A DNA stretch of 40,228 bases from CANLBN01 sp050298695 (GTDB lineage: Bacteria; Pseudomonadota; Gammaproteobacteria; Pseudomonadales; Cellvibrionaceae). Positions 24,727 to 35,138 of the stretch are shown here, piece after piece. The notes under the pieces were generated by a model. The model had not been told where the DNA came from. It ran no database searches and saw only the letters and a program-made list of their open reading frames with translations. The stretch spans positions 1 to 40,228 of the forward strand of contig JBNKUQ010000019.1 in NCBI GenBank assembly GCA_050298695.1. The letters run 5' to 3'. The position numbers and the translations under genes are program-made. Position 1 is the first letter of the stretch. Each line of letters begins with the position of its first letter.

Positions 24727-25887
24727 TTAATCCGCTTGATTACGTAAAAATGCTGGAATATCTAAATATTCAAAGTCATTATCACTTCGAGCCTGGGCCG
24801 CTACAGCCGCTGATGTCGAAGCGGCTTTCCTTTTTACGGTTGGCACATCTAAATCAGCATAATCAATTGCTGCGGTTTGACGCGTATTATTCACAACAAC
24901 GCGAGCTTCTGGCTTTGGTTTTGACTGTGCAGGCCCCTGCAAACCCGTTGCGACAACAGTAACACGCAACTCGTCTTTCAACTCAGGATCAATGACTGTA
25001 CCAACAACAACCGTTGCATCAGCTGAAGCAAAGTCTTCGATGGTTTCACCGACTTCATTAAAATCACCGAGCGACAGATCAAGGCCAGCTGTAATATTAA
25101 CCAAAATTCCGCGAGCACCTTGCAAATTAACTCCCTCAAGCAAGGGACTACGAATCGCAGCCTCTGCCGCTTCACGCGCACGATTATCGCCTGTAGAAAC
25201 ACCGCTTCCCATCATCGCCATTCCCATTTCTGACATCACTGTTTTCACATCCGCAAAGTCAACATTAATCATACCTGGGCGAATAATTAGATCAGCAATA
25301 CCTTGTACAGCACCTAACAACACATCATTCGCGGCTTTAAATGCCTCAATGAGACTTGCACCAGCACCCAATACCGTTAATAAACGCTCATTTGGAATGG
25401 TAATTAATGAATCCACATGTTGTTGCAACTGCTGAATACCTTGATCAGCGATTTGCATACGTTTACGTCCTTCAAAGGGAAAAGGTTTAGTCACAACAGC
25501 AACCGTCAGAATTCCCATATCCTTAGCAACTTCTGCAACAACTGGAGCCGCTCCAGTGCCGGTACCACCACCCATACCAGCAGTAATAAAGACCATGTCG
25601 GCACCTTCAAGAATTTCAGCAATGCGCTCACGGTCTTCGATAGCGGACTGACGACCCACTTCTGGGTTTGCTCCAGCACCCAGTCCTTTCGTCATGCCAC
25701 CGCCTAATTGCAAAGCAACTCGTGCATCAACATCACGCAGTGCTTGTGCATCGGTATTGGCACAAATAAACTCAACGCCATCGACATCGCAATTCATCAT
25801 ATGGCGAACAGCATTACCACCGCCGCCGCCAACGCCAACCACTTTTATCACCGCGCTCTGCGGTACATTGTCTACTAATTCAAACAT
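24727..25887 (-). CDS. ftsZ: cell division protein FtsZ
   Basis: The protein has 386 residues. The tubulin-type GTP-binding signature GGGTGTGAAP is near residues 105-114, after the N-terminal GVGGGGGNAVRHM. The T7-type and lateral segments are intact, and the C-terminal peptide DYLDIPAFLRNQAD, which binds FtsA and ZipA, is present after a flexible linker (about 320-370). It polymerises into the Z ring. ATTTCCCCTC upstream on the plus strand reads GAGGGGAAAT on the gene strand, a good binding site. It is the last gene of the dcw cluster here, 62 bases after ftsA. Confidence 0.98.
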   Translation of the reverse strand: MFELVDNVPQSAVIKVVGVGGGGGNAVRHMMNCDVDGVEFICANTDAQALRDVDARVALQLGGGMTKGLGAGANPEVGRQSAIEDRERIAEILEGADMVFITAGMGGGTGTGAAPVVAEVAKDMGILTVAVVTKPFPFEGRKRMQIADQGIQQLQQHVDSLITIPNERLLTVLGAGASLIEAFKAANDVLLGAVQGIADLIIRPGMINVDFADVKTVMSEMGMAMMGSGVSTGDNRAREAAEAAIRSPLLEGVNLQGARGILVNITAGLDLSLGDFNEVGETIEDFASADATVVVGTVIDPELKDELRVTVVATGLQGPAQSKPKPEARVVVNNTRQTAAIDYADLDVPTVKRKAASTSAAVAAQARSDNDFEYLDIPAFLRNQAD

Positions 25888-25949
25888 AATATTTCCCCTC
25901 GTTTAAAAAAAAATCGTTATAAATTTTGGTTTCATTAAAAGCAATTAAG

Positions 25950-27182
25950 TTAATAAGAGCCACCCTGAAACCAACGCTTCATTTTGCTAAAAAAACTTTC
26001 CTGGCTATCACGCTGATGAATATTGGTTTTATATTGCCCTTGTTGTTTAATACCATAGTGAAGTAAACCAACACCAGTTGCGTAAATTGGATTCGCCACA
26101 ATATCGGCTAAACCTTTTACGTTCTGCGGCCAACCTAAGCGAACGGGCATATGAAAAATTTCTTCTGCTAATTCAATCACGCCTTCCATTTTTGATGTAC
26201 CGCCCGTTAACACAATGCCAGCGGCCACTAAATCTTCATATCCACTACGACGCAATTCAGCCTGAATTAATGTAAATAATTCGTCGTAGCGAGGTTCAAC
26301 AACTTCAGCAAGTGCTTGTCGAGATAGGCTACGAGCAGGACGATCTCCAACACTAGGCACTTGTATAGTTTCATCGGCACCTGTTAATTTTGCCAAGGCG
26401 CAGGCATATTTAATTTTAATTTCTTCTGCATGCATGGTAGGAGTTCTTAATGCCATCGCAATATCATTAGTCACTTGATCACCAGCAATAGGAATCACAC
26501 CGGTATGTCGAATCGAACCTTCTGTAAAAATAGCTATATCAGTTGTACCACCACCAATATCAACGAGACACACACCTAACTCACGCTCATCATCAGTAAG
26601 CACGGAATAACTCGATGCTAACTGTTCCAAAATAATATCTTCAACATCTAAGCCACAGCGCTTAATACACTTTTCAATATTTTGAGCTGAGTTTACAGCA
26701 CAGGTAATTAAATGTACTTTGGCCTCAAGGCGGACGCCTGACATCCCAAGCGGTTCTTTCACCCCTTCTTGACTATCAATTAAATATTCCTGCGGCAATA
26801 TATGTAAAATTTGCTGATCGGCTGGAATAGCGACTGCTTGTGCCGCATCAATAACACGCTCAATATCTTGCTGCATAACCTCACGGTCTTTAATCGCAAC
26901 AATACCGTGAGAGTTCATACTACTAATATGACTACCAGCAATACCCGCATAGACAGAATGAATTTCGCAACCTGCCATTAACTCAGCCTCTTCAACAGCG
27001 CGCTGTATTGACTGCACGGTAGACTCAATATTAACAACGACACCTTTTTTCAAACCGGATGAACGATGAGAACCAATACCAATAATTTCCAGCTCACCGC
27101 TGTTATTAACTTCTCCAACAATGGCAACAACTTTAGAGGTTCCGATATCTAAACCGACAATCAAATTATTATCGTTCGCCAT
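25950..27182 (-). CDS. ftsA: cell division protein FtsA
   Basis: The protein has 410 residues and an actin-like fold. The phosphate-1 motif GLDIGTSKVVAIVGE (9-23), the 1C/SHS2 domain (about 85-165), phosphate-2 VDIGGGTTDIAIF and the adenosine motif GIVLTGGTSKMEG are visible. The C-terminal amphipathic helix SFFSKMKRWFQGG anchors it to the inner membrane, where it tethers FtsZ and recruits later division proteins. It lies between ftsQ and ftsZ in the usual order. Confidence 0.97.
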   Translation of the reverse strand: MANDNNLIVGLDIGTSKVVAIVGEVNNSGELEIIGIGSHRSSGLKKGVVVNIESTVQSIQRAVEEAELMAGCEIHSVYAGIAGSHISSMNSHGIVAIKDREVMQQDIERVIDAAQAVAIPADQQILHILPQEYLIDSQEGVKEPLGMSGVRLEAKVHLITCAVNSAQNIEKCIKRCGLDVEDIILEQLASSYSVLTDDERELGVCLVDIGGGTTDIAIFTEGSIRHTGVIPIAGDQVTNDIAMALRTPTMHAEEIKIKYACALAKLTGADETIQVPSVGDRPARSLSRQALAEVVEPRYDELFTLIQAELRRSGYEDLVAAGIVLTGGTSKMEGVIELAEEIFHMPVRLGWPQNVKGLADIVANPIYATGVGLLHYGIKQQGQYKTNIHQRDSQESFFSKMKRWFQGGSY

Positions 27183-27221
27183 GTTTCACCCCAAACTGTT
27201 TCTCTTGTCTCATATTATTTC

Positions 27222-28040
27222 CTAAATCTTTTGCGCTCTGTCAGTTGATGGACTTTTGGCATGCTGTTCTTCGGCTTTCCATTCAATCGCCAAGCCATTT
27301 TGATAACGCATATCAATGACACGAATTTCATTTTGCCGAGGTATTTTATTATTGGCCAACATCTGCATGACTCGCTGTACTTTTTTAATGACTTCCGTAC
27401 GACCAGCCAATAACTTCCATCCATTATCTAAATGCAAAGACCAAATACCTAGATGATTCTCTTCCAACTCTAAAATATTAACGCCATACAACGCCACCGC
27501 TTCCGATAAAAGCTGATACTGTTTCATAATTAATAGTGCATGCTTATCATTCCCGCGCAATGTAGGTAGGTGCGACATAAATTGATTATCTTTTACTTGT
27601 ACTAATTCACCTCGGTGGTTTACAAAGCCTTTATCTCCCCAACGAGCAATAGGCCGTTGCTCCCTAATAGTAACGTATAACTGATCAGGCCATTGACGTC
27701 TTAGCATCGCCTTATCAACCCAGGGATTAGATTGGATTTTCTTTTGCAACTGAAGCAAATCCTCTCTAATAAAACTACCCTTTATATGTTGCCCTATCAT
27801 TTTTTCAAGAGAGTCTTTTTGAACGTATTCAAAATTTCCCTCAACAATAACTTGCGCAATAGGCTTCGATAAAAACTGATTAATCGCCTGAACACCATAG
27901 TAACCTGAGACAGCAATTGCACTACAACTAACAATAGCGATACACGAAAACTTCAATACTCGAAGAATTCGACGAAAAGAAATCGATTGCTTTTTAGGGG
28001 GCAATCTGACATTTTTCTTTTTCGTTTTTTTGTTAGCCAT
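27222..28040 (-). CDS. ftsQ: cell division protein FtsQ
   Basis: The protein has 272 residues: a Lys-rich cytoplasmic start, one membrane segment (about 30-52), a POTRA domain (about 60-130; VEGNFEYVQKDSLEKMIGQ and then NPWVDKAMLRRQWPDQL), and the FtsQ beta domain with REQRPIARWGDKGFVNHRGE. It is a bitopic divisome scaffold that binds FtsB and FtsL in the periplasm. Ddl ends 5 bases before its start. Confidence 0.96.
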   Translation of the reverse strand: MANKKTKKKNVRLPPKKQSISFRRILRVLKFSCIAIVSCSAIAVSGYYGVQAINQFLSKPIAQVIVEGNFEYVQKDSLEKMIGQHIKGSFIREDLLQLQKKIQSNPWVDKAMLRRQWPDQLYVTIREQRPIARWGDKGFVNHRGELVQVKDNQFMSHLPTLRGNDKHALLIMKQYQLLSEAVALYGVNILELEENHLGIWSLHLDNGWKLLAGRTEVIKKVQRVMQMLANNKIPRQNEIRVIDMRYQNGLAIEWKAEEQHAKSPSTDRAQKI

Positions 28041-28045
28041 ATTAG

Positions 28046-28969
28046 CTAAACCTCAACCGACTGAATAATTTCAGCAACCAAATTATCGAAACTATAACCT
28101 GCTGCTTTGGCTGCCATGGGCACTAAACTATGACTTGTCATTCCTGGAACCGTATTGACTTCCAGCACACTAAATTCATCATTCTCGTCAACCATTACAT
28201 CGACACGCCCCCAACCTCTGCAACGCAAGCTTTCAAATGCCCACAGTGATATTTTTTTCAATCTTTCTTCGCTCTCTTTATCTAATCCACAAGGACATAA
28301 ATAGCGAGTATCATCTGCAATATATTTTGCATCGTAATCATAAAATGTATGATCTGTTTCTAATTTAATTGGCGGTAATACTTCACCGTTTAATATGGCA
28401 ACAGTATATTCAGCACCTGGCAACAACTGCTCAGCAAAAACACAATGATCATACTGCAATGCATTTTTGTAAGCTGATTCTAGTTCCGAAACGCTTTTAA
28501 CAATCGTCATACCGATACTAGAACCTTCATGAGCAGGTTTAACAATTGCACTACCACCTAGACTTTCTAACAATTTGTCGAGCTGGGTACTCGCTTCAAT
28601 CACCGAAAATTTCGGTGTCGCCAACCCCATTCCCAACCACATTTGTTTAGCCATTAATTTATTCATTGCAGCAACAGAAGACTGCACATCACTACCGGTA
28701 TAACGAATTCCCATAAAATCGAGCAAAGATTGCAAACGACCATCCTCACCAATACCACCATGAAGTGCTATAAAAGCGGTATCAATATTCGCTTTGTGAA
28801 TAGTATTCAGCACATCACCATTAAGCTCGATATCAACGACATCAATACTCAAACGACGACAAGCATCAATAACGGCTCGACCACTTGCAAGAGAAACTTC
28901 TCTCTCCGCTGAAGTGCCACCGTATAAAACACCAATACGACCAAAACGAGTAAAATCTAACTGACTCAT
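28046..28969 (-). CDS. ddl: D-alanine--D-alanine ligase
   Basis: The protein has 307 residues, the DdlB size. The N-terminal GGTSAEREVSLASG, the ATP-grasp region with VKPAHEGSSIGM and FAEQLLPGAEYTVAI, and the C-terminal VLEVNTVPGMT are family signatures. It makes D-Ala-D-Ala for the lipid II pentapeptide in the cytoplasm. It lies between murC (16-base gap) and ftsQ (5-base gap), the typical dcw position of ddlB. Confidence 0.97.
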   Translation of the reverse strand: MSQLDFTRFGRIGVLYGGTSAEREVSLASGRAVIDACRRLSIDVVDIELNGDVLNTIHKANIDTAFIALHGGIGEDGRLQSLLDFMGIRYTGSDVQSSVAAMNKLMAKQMWLGMGLATPKFSVIEASTQLDKLLESLGGSAIVKPAHEGSSIGMTIVKSVSELESAYKNALQYDHCVFAEQLLPGAEYTVAILNGEVLPPIKLETDHTFYDYDAKYIADDTRYLCPCGLDKESEERLKKISLWAFESLRCRGWGRVDVMVDENDEFSVLEVNTVPGMTSHSLVPMAAKAAGYSFDNLVAEIIQSVEV

Positions 28970-28985
28970 AGTAAATTACAGCTCT

Positions 28986-30422
28986 CTACGCTAACTTTCT
29001 CTTCGACAAGGTCGTGGCTAAACTACCCACATTTCCGGCACCTTGTGTAATAATAATATCGCCTGCTTGCACCACATCTTTGATAAGTGCCGGAACACCC
29101 TCAACTCCCTCAACAAAAATAGGATCAACTTGTCCACGATTGCGTATACTCCGACTCAAATGACGACCATCAGCACCAGGAATAGGCGCTTCACCGGCAG
29201 CGTAAACATCGAGAAGTATTAACACATCAACCTGCGATAAGACCTCAACAAAATCTTCATATAAATCGCGAGTACGCGTGTAACGATGAGGTTGGTAAAC
29301 CATGACTAAACGCTGTTGCGGCCAACCATCGCGCACTGCTTGTATGGTTGCTTGCACTTCGCGTGGATGATGTCCGTAATCATCGACCAACATGGCACTA
29401 CCATCAGCCACAGGATACTCTCCGTATATTTGGAAACGACGCCCGACGCCTTGAAACGTTTCAAGACCTTTTTGTATTGCTTCCGCGCTAACATTTTCAT
29501 CGACAGCAACAGCAATAGCTGCAAGAGAATTTAAAACATTGTGTTTACCGGGCATGGCTAGCTCTATCGATAAAGTTTCTTTTCCAATTTTTTCTGTTAA
29601 TAGTGCGCCACTCACGGAAAAACGTGTATGGTTTGCTGATTGCTCTACTTTACTTGCACGATAATCATTACCTTCACTAAAACCATAGGTAATTACCTGT
29701 CGAGAAATATCCGGTAATAACTCTTGAATAACAGGGTCATCACCACAAACCACTAACAGTCCGTAAAAGGGTAAGTTATGAATAAATTCAATAAAGGTTT
29801 TTTTCAAACGCGAAAAATCACCTTCATAGGTTTCCATATGATCCATATCAATATTAGTGATGACCGCAACCATTGGCTGCAAGTGTAAAAAAGACGCATC
29901 ACTTTCATCAGCTTCCGCCACTAAATAATTACTAGTTCCTAATTTTGCATTACTTCCCGCACTGTGAACTAAGCCGCCAATAACAAAGGTAGGATCACGA
30001 TCAGCGGCTGCTAATATTGCTGTAATCAAACTGGTGGTTGTCGTCTTTCCATGTGTACCTGCTACCGCAATGCCATGACGATAACGCATCAATTCAGCCA
30101 ACATTTCTGCTCGTCGAACAATGGGAATTCTAAATTCTCTGGCACCTATCATTTCAGGGTTGGTTTCATCAACGGCACTAGAATTAACAACGACATCAGC
30201 ATTTTCAACATTACTCATATGATGGCCAACAAAAACTTGTGCCCCCATACTTTGCAATCGGGCAGTAACTACTGACTCACGCAAATCGGAACCAGAAATT
30301 TCATAACCCTGGTTAAGCAATACTTCAGCAATACCACTCATACCCGCACCACCAATACCAATAAAGTGAATTCGACGAATACGGCGCATTTCTGGCACAC
30401 AAAAAACAACATTAGGCTGCAT
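28986..30422 (-). CDS. murC: UDP-N-acetylmuramate--L-alanine ligase
   Basis: The open frame extends to a GTG at 30467, but the ATG at 30422 is chosen because GGGGGAG lies at good distance before it and it overlaps the end of murG by only 11 bases; this gives 478 residues. An alternative ATG lies at 30389. The N-terminal Rossmann motif IHFIGIGGAGMSGIAEVL, the ATP loop GTHGKTTTTS and VDDYGHHPREV are MurC signatures. It adds L-Ala to UDP-MurNAc as the first peptide-stem step. Confidence 0.96.
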   Translation of the reverse strand: MQPNVVFCVPEMRRIRRIHFIGIGGAGMSGIAEVLLNQGYEISGSDLRESVVTARLQSMGAQVFVGHHMSNVENADVVVNSSAVDETNPEMIGAREFRIPIVRRAEMLAELMRYRHGIAVAGTHGKTTTTSLITAILAAADRDPTFVIGGLVHSAGSNAKLGTSNYLVAEADESDASFLHLQPMVAVITNIDMDHMETYEGDFSRLKKTFIEFIHNLPFYGLLVVCGDDPVIQELLPDISRQVITYGFSEGNDYRASKVEQSANHTRFSVSGALLTEKIGKETLSIELAMPGKHNVLNSLAAIAVAVDENVSAEAIQKGLETFQGVGRRFQIYGEYPVADGSAMLVDDYGHHPREVQATIQAVRDGWPQQRLVMVYQPHRYTRTRDLYEDFVEVLSQVDVLILLDVYAAGEAPIPGADGRHLSRSIRNRGQVDPIFVEGVEGVPALIKDVVQAGDIIITQGAGNVGSLATTLSKRKLA

Positions 30423-31518
30423 TATCGTGCTCCCCCAAAACAAGTCGCTGCTTACACGCTTGCTCACATATTTTTACTACTTGATGTGTTGCATCAGGCG
30501 TCGCCAATTTTTTCACATTAACGGACATAGCCTTGAGCTGTTCTGTATTAGATAAAATTCTCTCAAGCAATCCACCTAACTTTTCTACATTTAGTTCTTT
30601 TTGTTCAATTAAATAAGCGGCATCATTTTCTACTAACCACTGAGCATTATGGAATTGATGATTGTCAATAGCATAGGGATAGGGAATAAATATTGCTGGA
30701 ATTCCCGCAACAGCAATTTCGCTAACCGTCAATGCGCCCGCTCGACAAATGATGATATCAGCCCAGCGATAGGCAGCAGCGACATCATCGATAAACTCCT
30801 CTGCTTTAACCTGAATACCTTTCTCTCTGTAATCTTCCGCAAGTGCTACCAACTTGTCTTTCCCAGCCTGATGCCAAATATCGGGCCGAATACTTTCTGG
30901 AAGCCTTGCAATCACTTCCGGTAAAATTTGATTAACCGCCAATGCACCTAAACTTCCCCCCATCACCAATAATTTTTTCTTCTCTTTCGTTGATATTTTT
31001 TTCTCCACGGCAAACAAGTCGCTAATTTCAGTGCGAACAGGATTACCCACTCGATTCGCATTACGCAAACTATTAGGGAATGCTTCTAAAGAGTGAGTCG
31101 CAATTTTTGATAGCAACTTATTGGTCGTTCCTGCCACCGAGTTTTGCTCATGAATAATAAGCTGTTTACCTAGCAACCTTGCGGCAAGCCCACCAGGGGC
31201 TGCAACATATCCACCGAAACCAATCACCGTTTGCGCCTTTACCTTTTTGATAACTTGCATCGCTCTGATCGTCGCCATACACAGCAACAAAGGCATCATT
31301 AATTTGGAAACTATTTTTTTACCTCTAAAACCTTTAATAGGAATTAAGTGCAGTGGTATATTTTCTCCTGAAACAAGCCGATGCTCCATTCCATTTTCTG
31401 TTCCCAACCAATGAACTTGAGCGCCCTTTTCAATTAATGATCGAGCAACCGCCATCGCTGGAAATATATGACCACCCGTACCACCCGCAGCAATAAGGAA
31501 GCAACAAGACTGACTCAT
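30412..31518 (-). CDS. murG: undecaprenyl-PP-MurNAc-pentapeptide GlcNAc transferase
   Basis: The protein has 368 residues. The N-terminal GGTGGHIFPAMAVA loop, the middle INEQNSVAG-type segment (HEQNSVAGTTN), and the C-terminal CRAGALTVSEIAVAGIPAI with YAIDNHQ bind UDP-GlcNAc and lipid I, as in E. coli MurG. It makes lipid II on the inner face of the membrane. A strong AAGGAGGAG binding site precedes the ATG, which overlaps the ftsW stop as ATGA. Confidence 0.97.
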   Translation of the reverse strand: MSQSCCFLIAAGGTGGHIFPAMAVARSLIEKGAQVHWLGTENGMEHRLVSGENIPLHLIPIKGFRGKKIVSKLMMPLLLCMATIRAMQVIKKVKAQTVIGFGGYVAAPGGLAARLLGKQLIIHEQNSVAGTTNKLLSKIATHSLEAFPNSLRNANRVGNPVRTEISDLFAVEKKISTKEKKKLLVMGGSLGALAVNQILPEVIARLPESIRPDIWHQAGKDKLVALAEDYREKGIQVKAEEFIDDVAAAYRWADIIICRAGALTVSEIAVAGIPAIFIPYPYAIDNHQFHNAQWLVENDAAYLIEQKELNVEKLGGLLERILSNTEQLKAMSVNVKKLATPDATHQVVKICEQACKQRLVLGEHDNAA

Positions 31519-32693
31519 TTCTCCTCCTTATTATTAATGACATTTAAATCTAAATCGTAATCGAGCCTCAGCAATAGTGCGATTAAGACACAGCTAATAA
31601 TCAGACTACTGCCGCCATAACTCATAAAAGGTAGAGTTAAGCCCTTTGTCGGGAAAAAGCCGGAAGCGACGCTAACATTCACTAAAATTTGAAAGCCAAA
31701 CAAAACAGCGACACCAAAAGCAACCAAAGCAACAAAGGTATCATTACGCAACATAGCTTTCTTAGAGATTAAGAATATTTGATATACCAGAAACATAAAC
31801 AAAGCCAAGAGCAATATAACTCCAATAAAGCCTTGCTCCTCAGCGTAAATAGAAAAGATAAAATCTGTATGCGCCTCTGGCAGATACAACATTTTTTGAA
31901 TACTATTGCCCAAACCCAAACCAAACCACTCGCCTCGACCAAAAGCAATCAATGATTGAGTTAACTGATAACCACTATCAAATTGATCTTTCCACGGATC
32001 TAGAAAAGTAACTAAACGCTGCATTCTATAAGGTGTAAACCAAACCAAACCCGCCAAGATACTAATACCGGATAACAAAAGTAAAATGCATTGCCATAAT
32101 TTAGCGCCAGCCAAAAAAAGCATACCACCTACTGTGGCGGCCAACACAACAGAGCCACCAAAATCAGGTTCCAATAGCAACAACCACATCAACAACACAA
32201 GCATCAGTAGTGGCTTAAATAATTCTCTCCACTGAGTTTGCAAAAAATATTGGCTATTCGATAAATAACTACCGAAAAAAACAATACTACAAAATTTCAC
32301 CATTTCTGAAACTTGCAAAGTAATTGGGCCTATCTGCAGCCAACGTTGACTACCATTAACACGTCGACCAACGCCTGGAATAAGCACTATCACCAAAAAA
32401 AATAAGGCAACTAAAAACAGCATCCAGCCATATTGTCGCCAAAATGTGGTAGGTATCGCTAAAACGACTAAAGCAGCAATCAATGATAATAATAAATACA
32501 CCAAGTGACGACGCACAAAAAACCAAGGGTCTTGATAGTTTGCCACCGCAAAATCAATAGACGCCGACGCAACCATGATGGTACCAATACTCAACAAAAC
32601 CAAAACCGTTAAAACCAGCGTCCAATTTAACGAAATAGATGCATTTCGTTTAGGTATAAATAGTCCCAAAGAAGAAGATTGCATTACATTCAT
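31515..32693 (-). CDS. ftsW: SEDS glycosyltransferase FtsW
   Basis: The protein has 392 residues and about ten membrane segments. SEDS signatures include GRRVNGSQRWLQIGPITLQ, SEMVKFCSIVF, LLEPDFGGS and the C-terminal GLTLPFMSYGGSSLI. It polymerises lipid II into septal glycan together with FtsI. The ATG at 32693 overlaps the murD stop as ATGA; a second ATG lies three codons in. Confidence 0.97.
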   Translation of the reverse strand: MNVMQSSSLGLFIPKRNASISLNWTLVLTVLVLLSIGTIMVASASIDFAVANYQDPWFFVRRHLVYLLLSLIAALVVLAIPTTFWRQYGWMLFLVALFFLVIVLIPGVGRRVNGSQRWLQIGPITLQVSEMVKFCSIVFFGSYLSNSQYFLQTQWRELFKPLLMLVLLMWLLLLEPDFGGSVVLAATVGGMLFLAGAKLWQCILLLLSGISILAGLVWFTPYRMQRLVTFLDPWKDQFDSGYQLTQSLIAFGRGEWFGLGLGNSIQKMLYLPEAHTDFIFSIYAEEQGFIGVILLLALFMFLVYQIFLISKKAMLRNDTFVALVAFGVAVLFGFQILVNVSVASGFFPTKGLTLPFMSYGGSSLIISCVLIALLLRLDYDLDLNVINNKEEK

Positions 32694-34036
32694 GCGGCCT
32701 CTCCTCTAACAGCTCCAATAAATTGATTACCTCTATCTTCATAACCGGTAAACATATCGAAGCTGGCACAAGCTGGAGATAATAAAACGGTATTGCCCGG
32801 CATCGCTTTTGATTTTGCTAGAGCAACCGCTGACGATAGCGAATTTACAAATTCAACAGGTACGTGATTATCTAGCGCACCTGCCAGTAATTGAGCATCA
32901 CGACCAAATAAAATCACAAGCACAACTGATTGCCTTATTGCTGCTCTAAGCTCCGTAAAGTCGGCACCTTTACCATCACCTCCTGCTAGCAAAATGATGG
33001 ATGGTTCTGCTTCGGAAAACCCGTCCAAGGCTGCCAATGTTGCTCCAACGTTTGTCGCTTTCGAATCATTGATGTAATCAACACCATTTAATGTTGCCAC
33101 CCACTGACAACGATGAGGCAAGCCCATAAATTGACTCAAAGTTACTAACATAGAGTCCATAGGTAAGTTAACTGCGTATCCTAAAGCTAATGCCGCTAAG
33201 CCATTAGCAATATTGTGGCGACCACGTAATTGCAATTCATTCGCAGCAAGCAGTGGCGTAAACTCATGAGCAAGATAATCGTTACCATCTTTACTCATTA
33301 CCCCAAAGCCCATACGGTCAGGCTTATCCAAGCCAAAGGATAAAATATTAACTCCTTGCGCTAATGGTGGCTGAGTGAGAGGATCGGCCCTGTTGACAAC
33401 AACGTTTTTGGCGCCAAAATAAATTTTCTGTTTGGCGTGGTGATACTCCTGCAAACTATCGTAGCGATCCATATGATCTAAACTCACATTGAGTACAGTG
33501 GCTACGGTTGCCTTTAAAGAAAAGGTTGTCTCTAATTGAAAACTAGATAGCTCCAGTACAAATAAATCTGCATTCTCCTGCAAAGTATCTAGTACCGGAC
33601 GACCAATATTTCCTGCCACTACCGTATTCAATCCAGCATCTTTTGCCATCTGCCCAACTAAGGTAGTCACCGTTGTTTTAGCATTTGAACCAGTAATCGC
33701 GATGACTGGCTTGTTAACTTCACGAGCAAACAATTCGATATCACCTACGACACGGATACCTGCTTTCATTGCTTGAGCAATTTCAGGCGTTTTCAAACTC
33801 AAGCCTGGGCTAAGAACTATTTCACTGGCTTGCAATAAAGTCTCGATATCGAGTTTTCCGGTGACTAATTGATGGTTTGGAAATAAACGTTTAAATTCAG
33901 TTTCACCAGGTGGCTGCTCGCGAGAATCCATCGCGATAAAATGCTTTCCCCGACGCGACAAATAGCGCGCAGCCGATAACCCGGTCACTCCAAGACCGAC
34001 GATAATCGTAAGCTCACTACTTGCTATTATTGTCAT
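32690..34036 (-). CDS. murD: UDP-N-acetylmuramoyl-L-alanine--D-glutamate ligase
   Basis: The protein has 448 residues. The N-terminal nucleotide-binding GLGVTGLSAARYLSRRG, the ATP loop ITGSNAKTTVTTLV, LELSSFQLE, LNVSLDHMDRY and NDSKATNVGATLAAL are MurD features. It adds D-Glu to UDP-MurNAc-L-Ala in the cytoplasm. It lies 19 bases after mraY and is coupled to ftsW by a 4-base overlap. Confidence 0.97.
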   Translation of the reverse strand: MTIIASSELTIIVGLGVTGLSAARYLSRRGKHFIAMDSREQPPGETEFKRLFPNHQLVTGKLDIETLLQASEIVLSPGLSLKTPEIAQAMKAGIRVVGDIELFAREVNKPVIAITGSNAKTTVTTLVGQMAKDAGLNTVVAGNIGRPVLDTLQENADLFVLELSSFQLETTFSLKATVATVLNVSLDHMDRYDSLQEYHHAKQKIYFGAKNVVVNRADPLTQPPLAQGVNILSFGLDKPDRMGFGVMSKDGNDYLAHEFTPLLAANELQLRGRHNIANGLAALALGYAVNLPMDSMLVTLSQFMGLPHRCQWVATLNGVDYINDSKATNVGATLAALDGFSEAEPSIILLAGGDGKGADFTELRAAIRQSVVLVILFGRDAQLLAGALDNHVPVEFVNSLSSAVALAKSKAMPGNTVLLSPACASFDMFTGYEDRGNQFIGAVRGEAA

Positions 34037-34055
34037 ACTTTAAAAATCCTATCCT

Positions 34056-35138
34056 TTAACGTAGTTTTAATGTTGCCAAACCAAATAACACCAACATGAG
34101 CGTAATAATCCAAAAGCGAACAATGACTCTTGGCTCAGGCCACCCCTTTAATTCAAAGTGATGATGAATCGGTGCCATTTTAAAAATTCGTTTACCCGTT
34201 AACTTAAATGAAATCACCTGCATAAAAACCGAGACAGTTTCCATCACAAACACACCGCCCATAATGAAAAATACAATTTCGTGGCGAACAATAACGGCTA
34301 TAACACCCAAAGCCGCACCCAAAGCCAAGGCTCCCACATCCCCCATAAATACTTGCGCGGGATACGTGTTAAACCATAGAAAACCTAAACCTGCACCACC
34401 TAGCGCAGCACAAAATACAATTAACTCACCGGCACCTGCGATATAAGGGATTTGTAAATAATTCGAAAACGTCACATTACCGGAAAGATAAGCAATCAAA
34501 CCCAATGCCACTCCCACCAAAACCGTTGGCATGATCGCCAAACCATCTAAACCATCTGTTAAGTTAACGGCATTACTTGCACCCACAATGACACAGTAAG
34601 TGAGCACAATGTAAAACAAGCCCATATCAAGCATAACGTGTTTAAAAAATGGAATAATAAGCTGTGTCTCTGCCGGCGCTTGCGCATAGAGGTATAGATA
34701 TATGGCCGTTCCCAAGCCCGCTATTGATTGCCAAAAATATTTCCACCTCGCTGGCAATCCTCTGGAATTTTTTTCAACCACTTTTCGATAGTCATCAACA
34801 AAGCCAACTGCGCCAAATATAAAAGTAACAATCAACACGACCCATACATAACGATTAGATAGATCAGACCACAATAAACTACTCACAAAAATAGCGGCTA
34901 AGATTAAGGTTCCGCCCATAGTTGGAGTGCCAGACTTAGATAAATGCGATTGCGGGCCATCATCACGCACAGACTGACCAATTTGTAAAATATTTAAACG
35001 TCGAATCATCCATGGACCTAATACCAGAGATATTGCGAGCGCAGTCATCACACCTAAAATTCCGCGCAACGTTAAATACTGAAACACGTTAAAGCTGCTA
35101 TTAAATTGTTCTAAATATTCAGCAAGCCAAACTAGCAT
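34056..35138 (-). CDS. mraY: phospho-MurNAc-pentapeptide transferase
   Basis: The open frame extends to a TTG at 35150, but the ATG at 35138 has GGAGG six bases before it and gives 360 residues, exactly E. coli's length. It has ten membrane segments; the active-site Asp motifs GFVDDYRK and NLTDGLDGLA and the PIHHHFELKG loop are intact. It transfers phospho-MurNAc-pentapeptide to undecaprenyl phosphate to form lipid I. The start lies inside the last codons of murF (20-base overlap). Confidence 0.97.
   Translation of the reverse strand: MLVWLAEYLEQFNSSFNVFQYLTLRGILGVMTALAISLVLGPWMIRRLNILQIGQSVRDDGPQSHLSKSGTPTMGGTLILAAIFVSSLLWSDLSNRYVWVVLIVTFIFGAVGFVDDYRKVVEKNSRGLPARWKYFWQSIAGLGTAIYLYLYAQAPAETQLIIPFFKHVMLDMGLFYIVLTYCVIVGASNAVNLTDGLDGLAIMPTVLVGVALGLIAYLSGNVTFSNYLQIPYIAGAGELIVFCAALGGAGLGFLWFNTYPAQVFMGDVGALALGAALGVIAVIVRHEIVFFIMGGVFVMETVSVFMQVISFKLTGKRIFKMAPIHHHFELKGWPEPRVIVRFWIITLMLVLFGLATLKLR

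Noticed and set aside
24992..25435. 147-codon open frame opposite ftsZ
   Set aside because: It lies fully antisense to the clearly conserved ftsZ coding sequence and has low-complexity Ser/Thr/Pro/Ala composition typical of a shadow frame.
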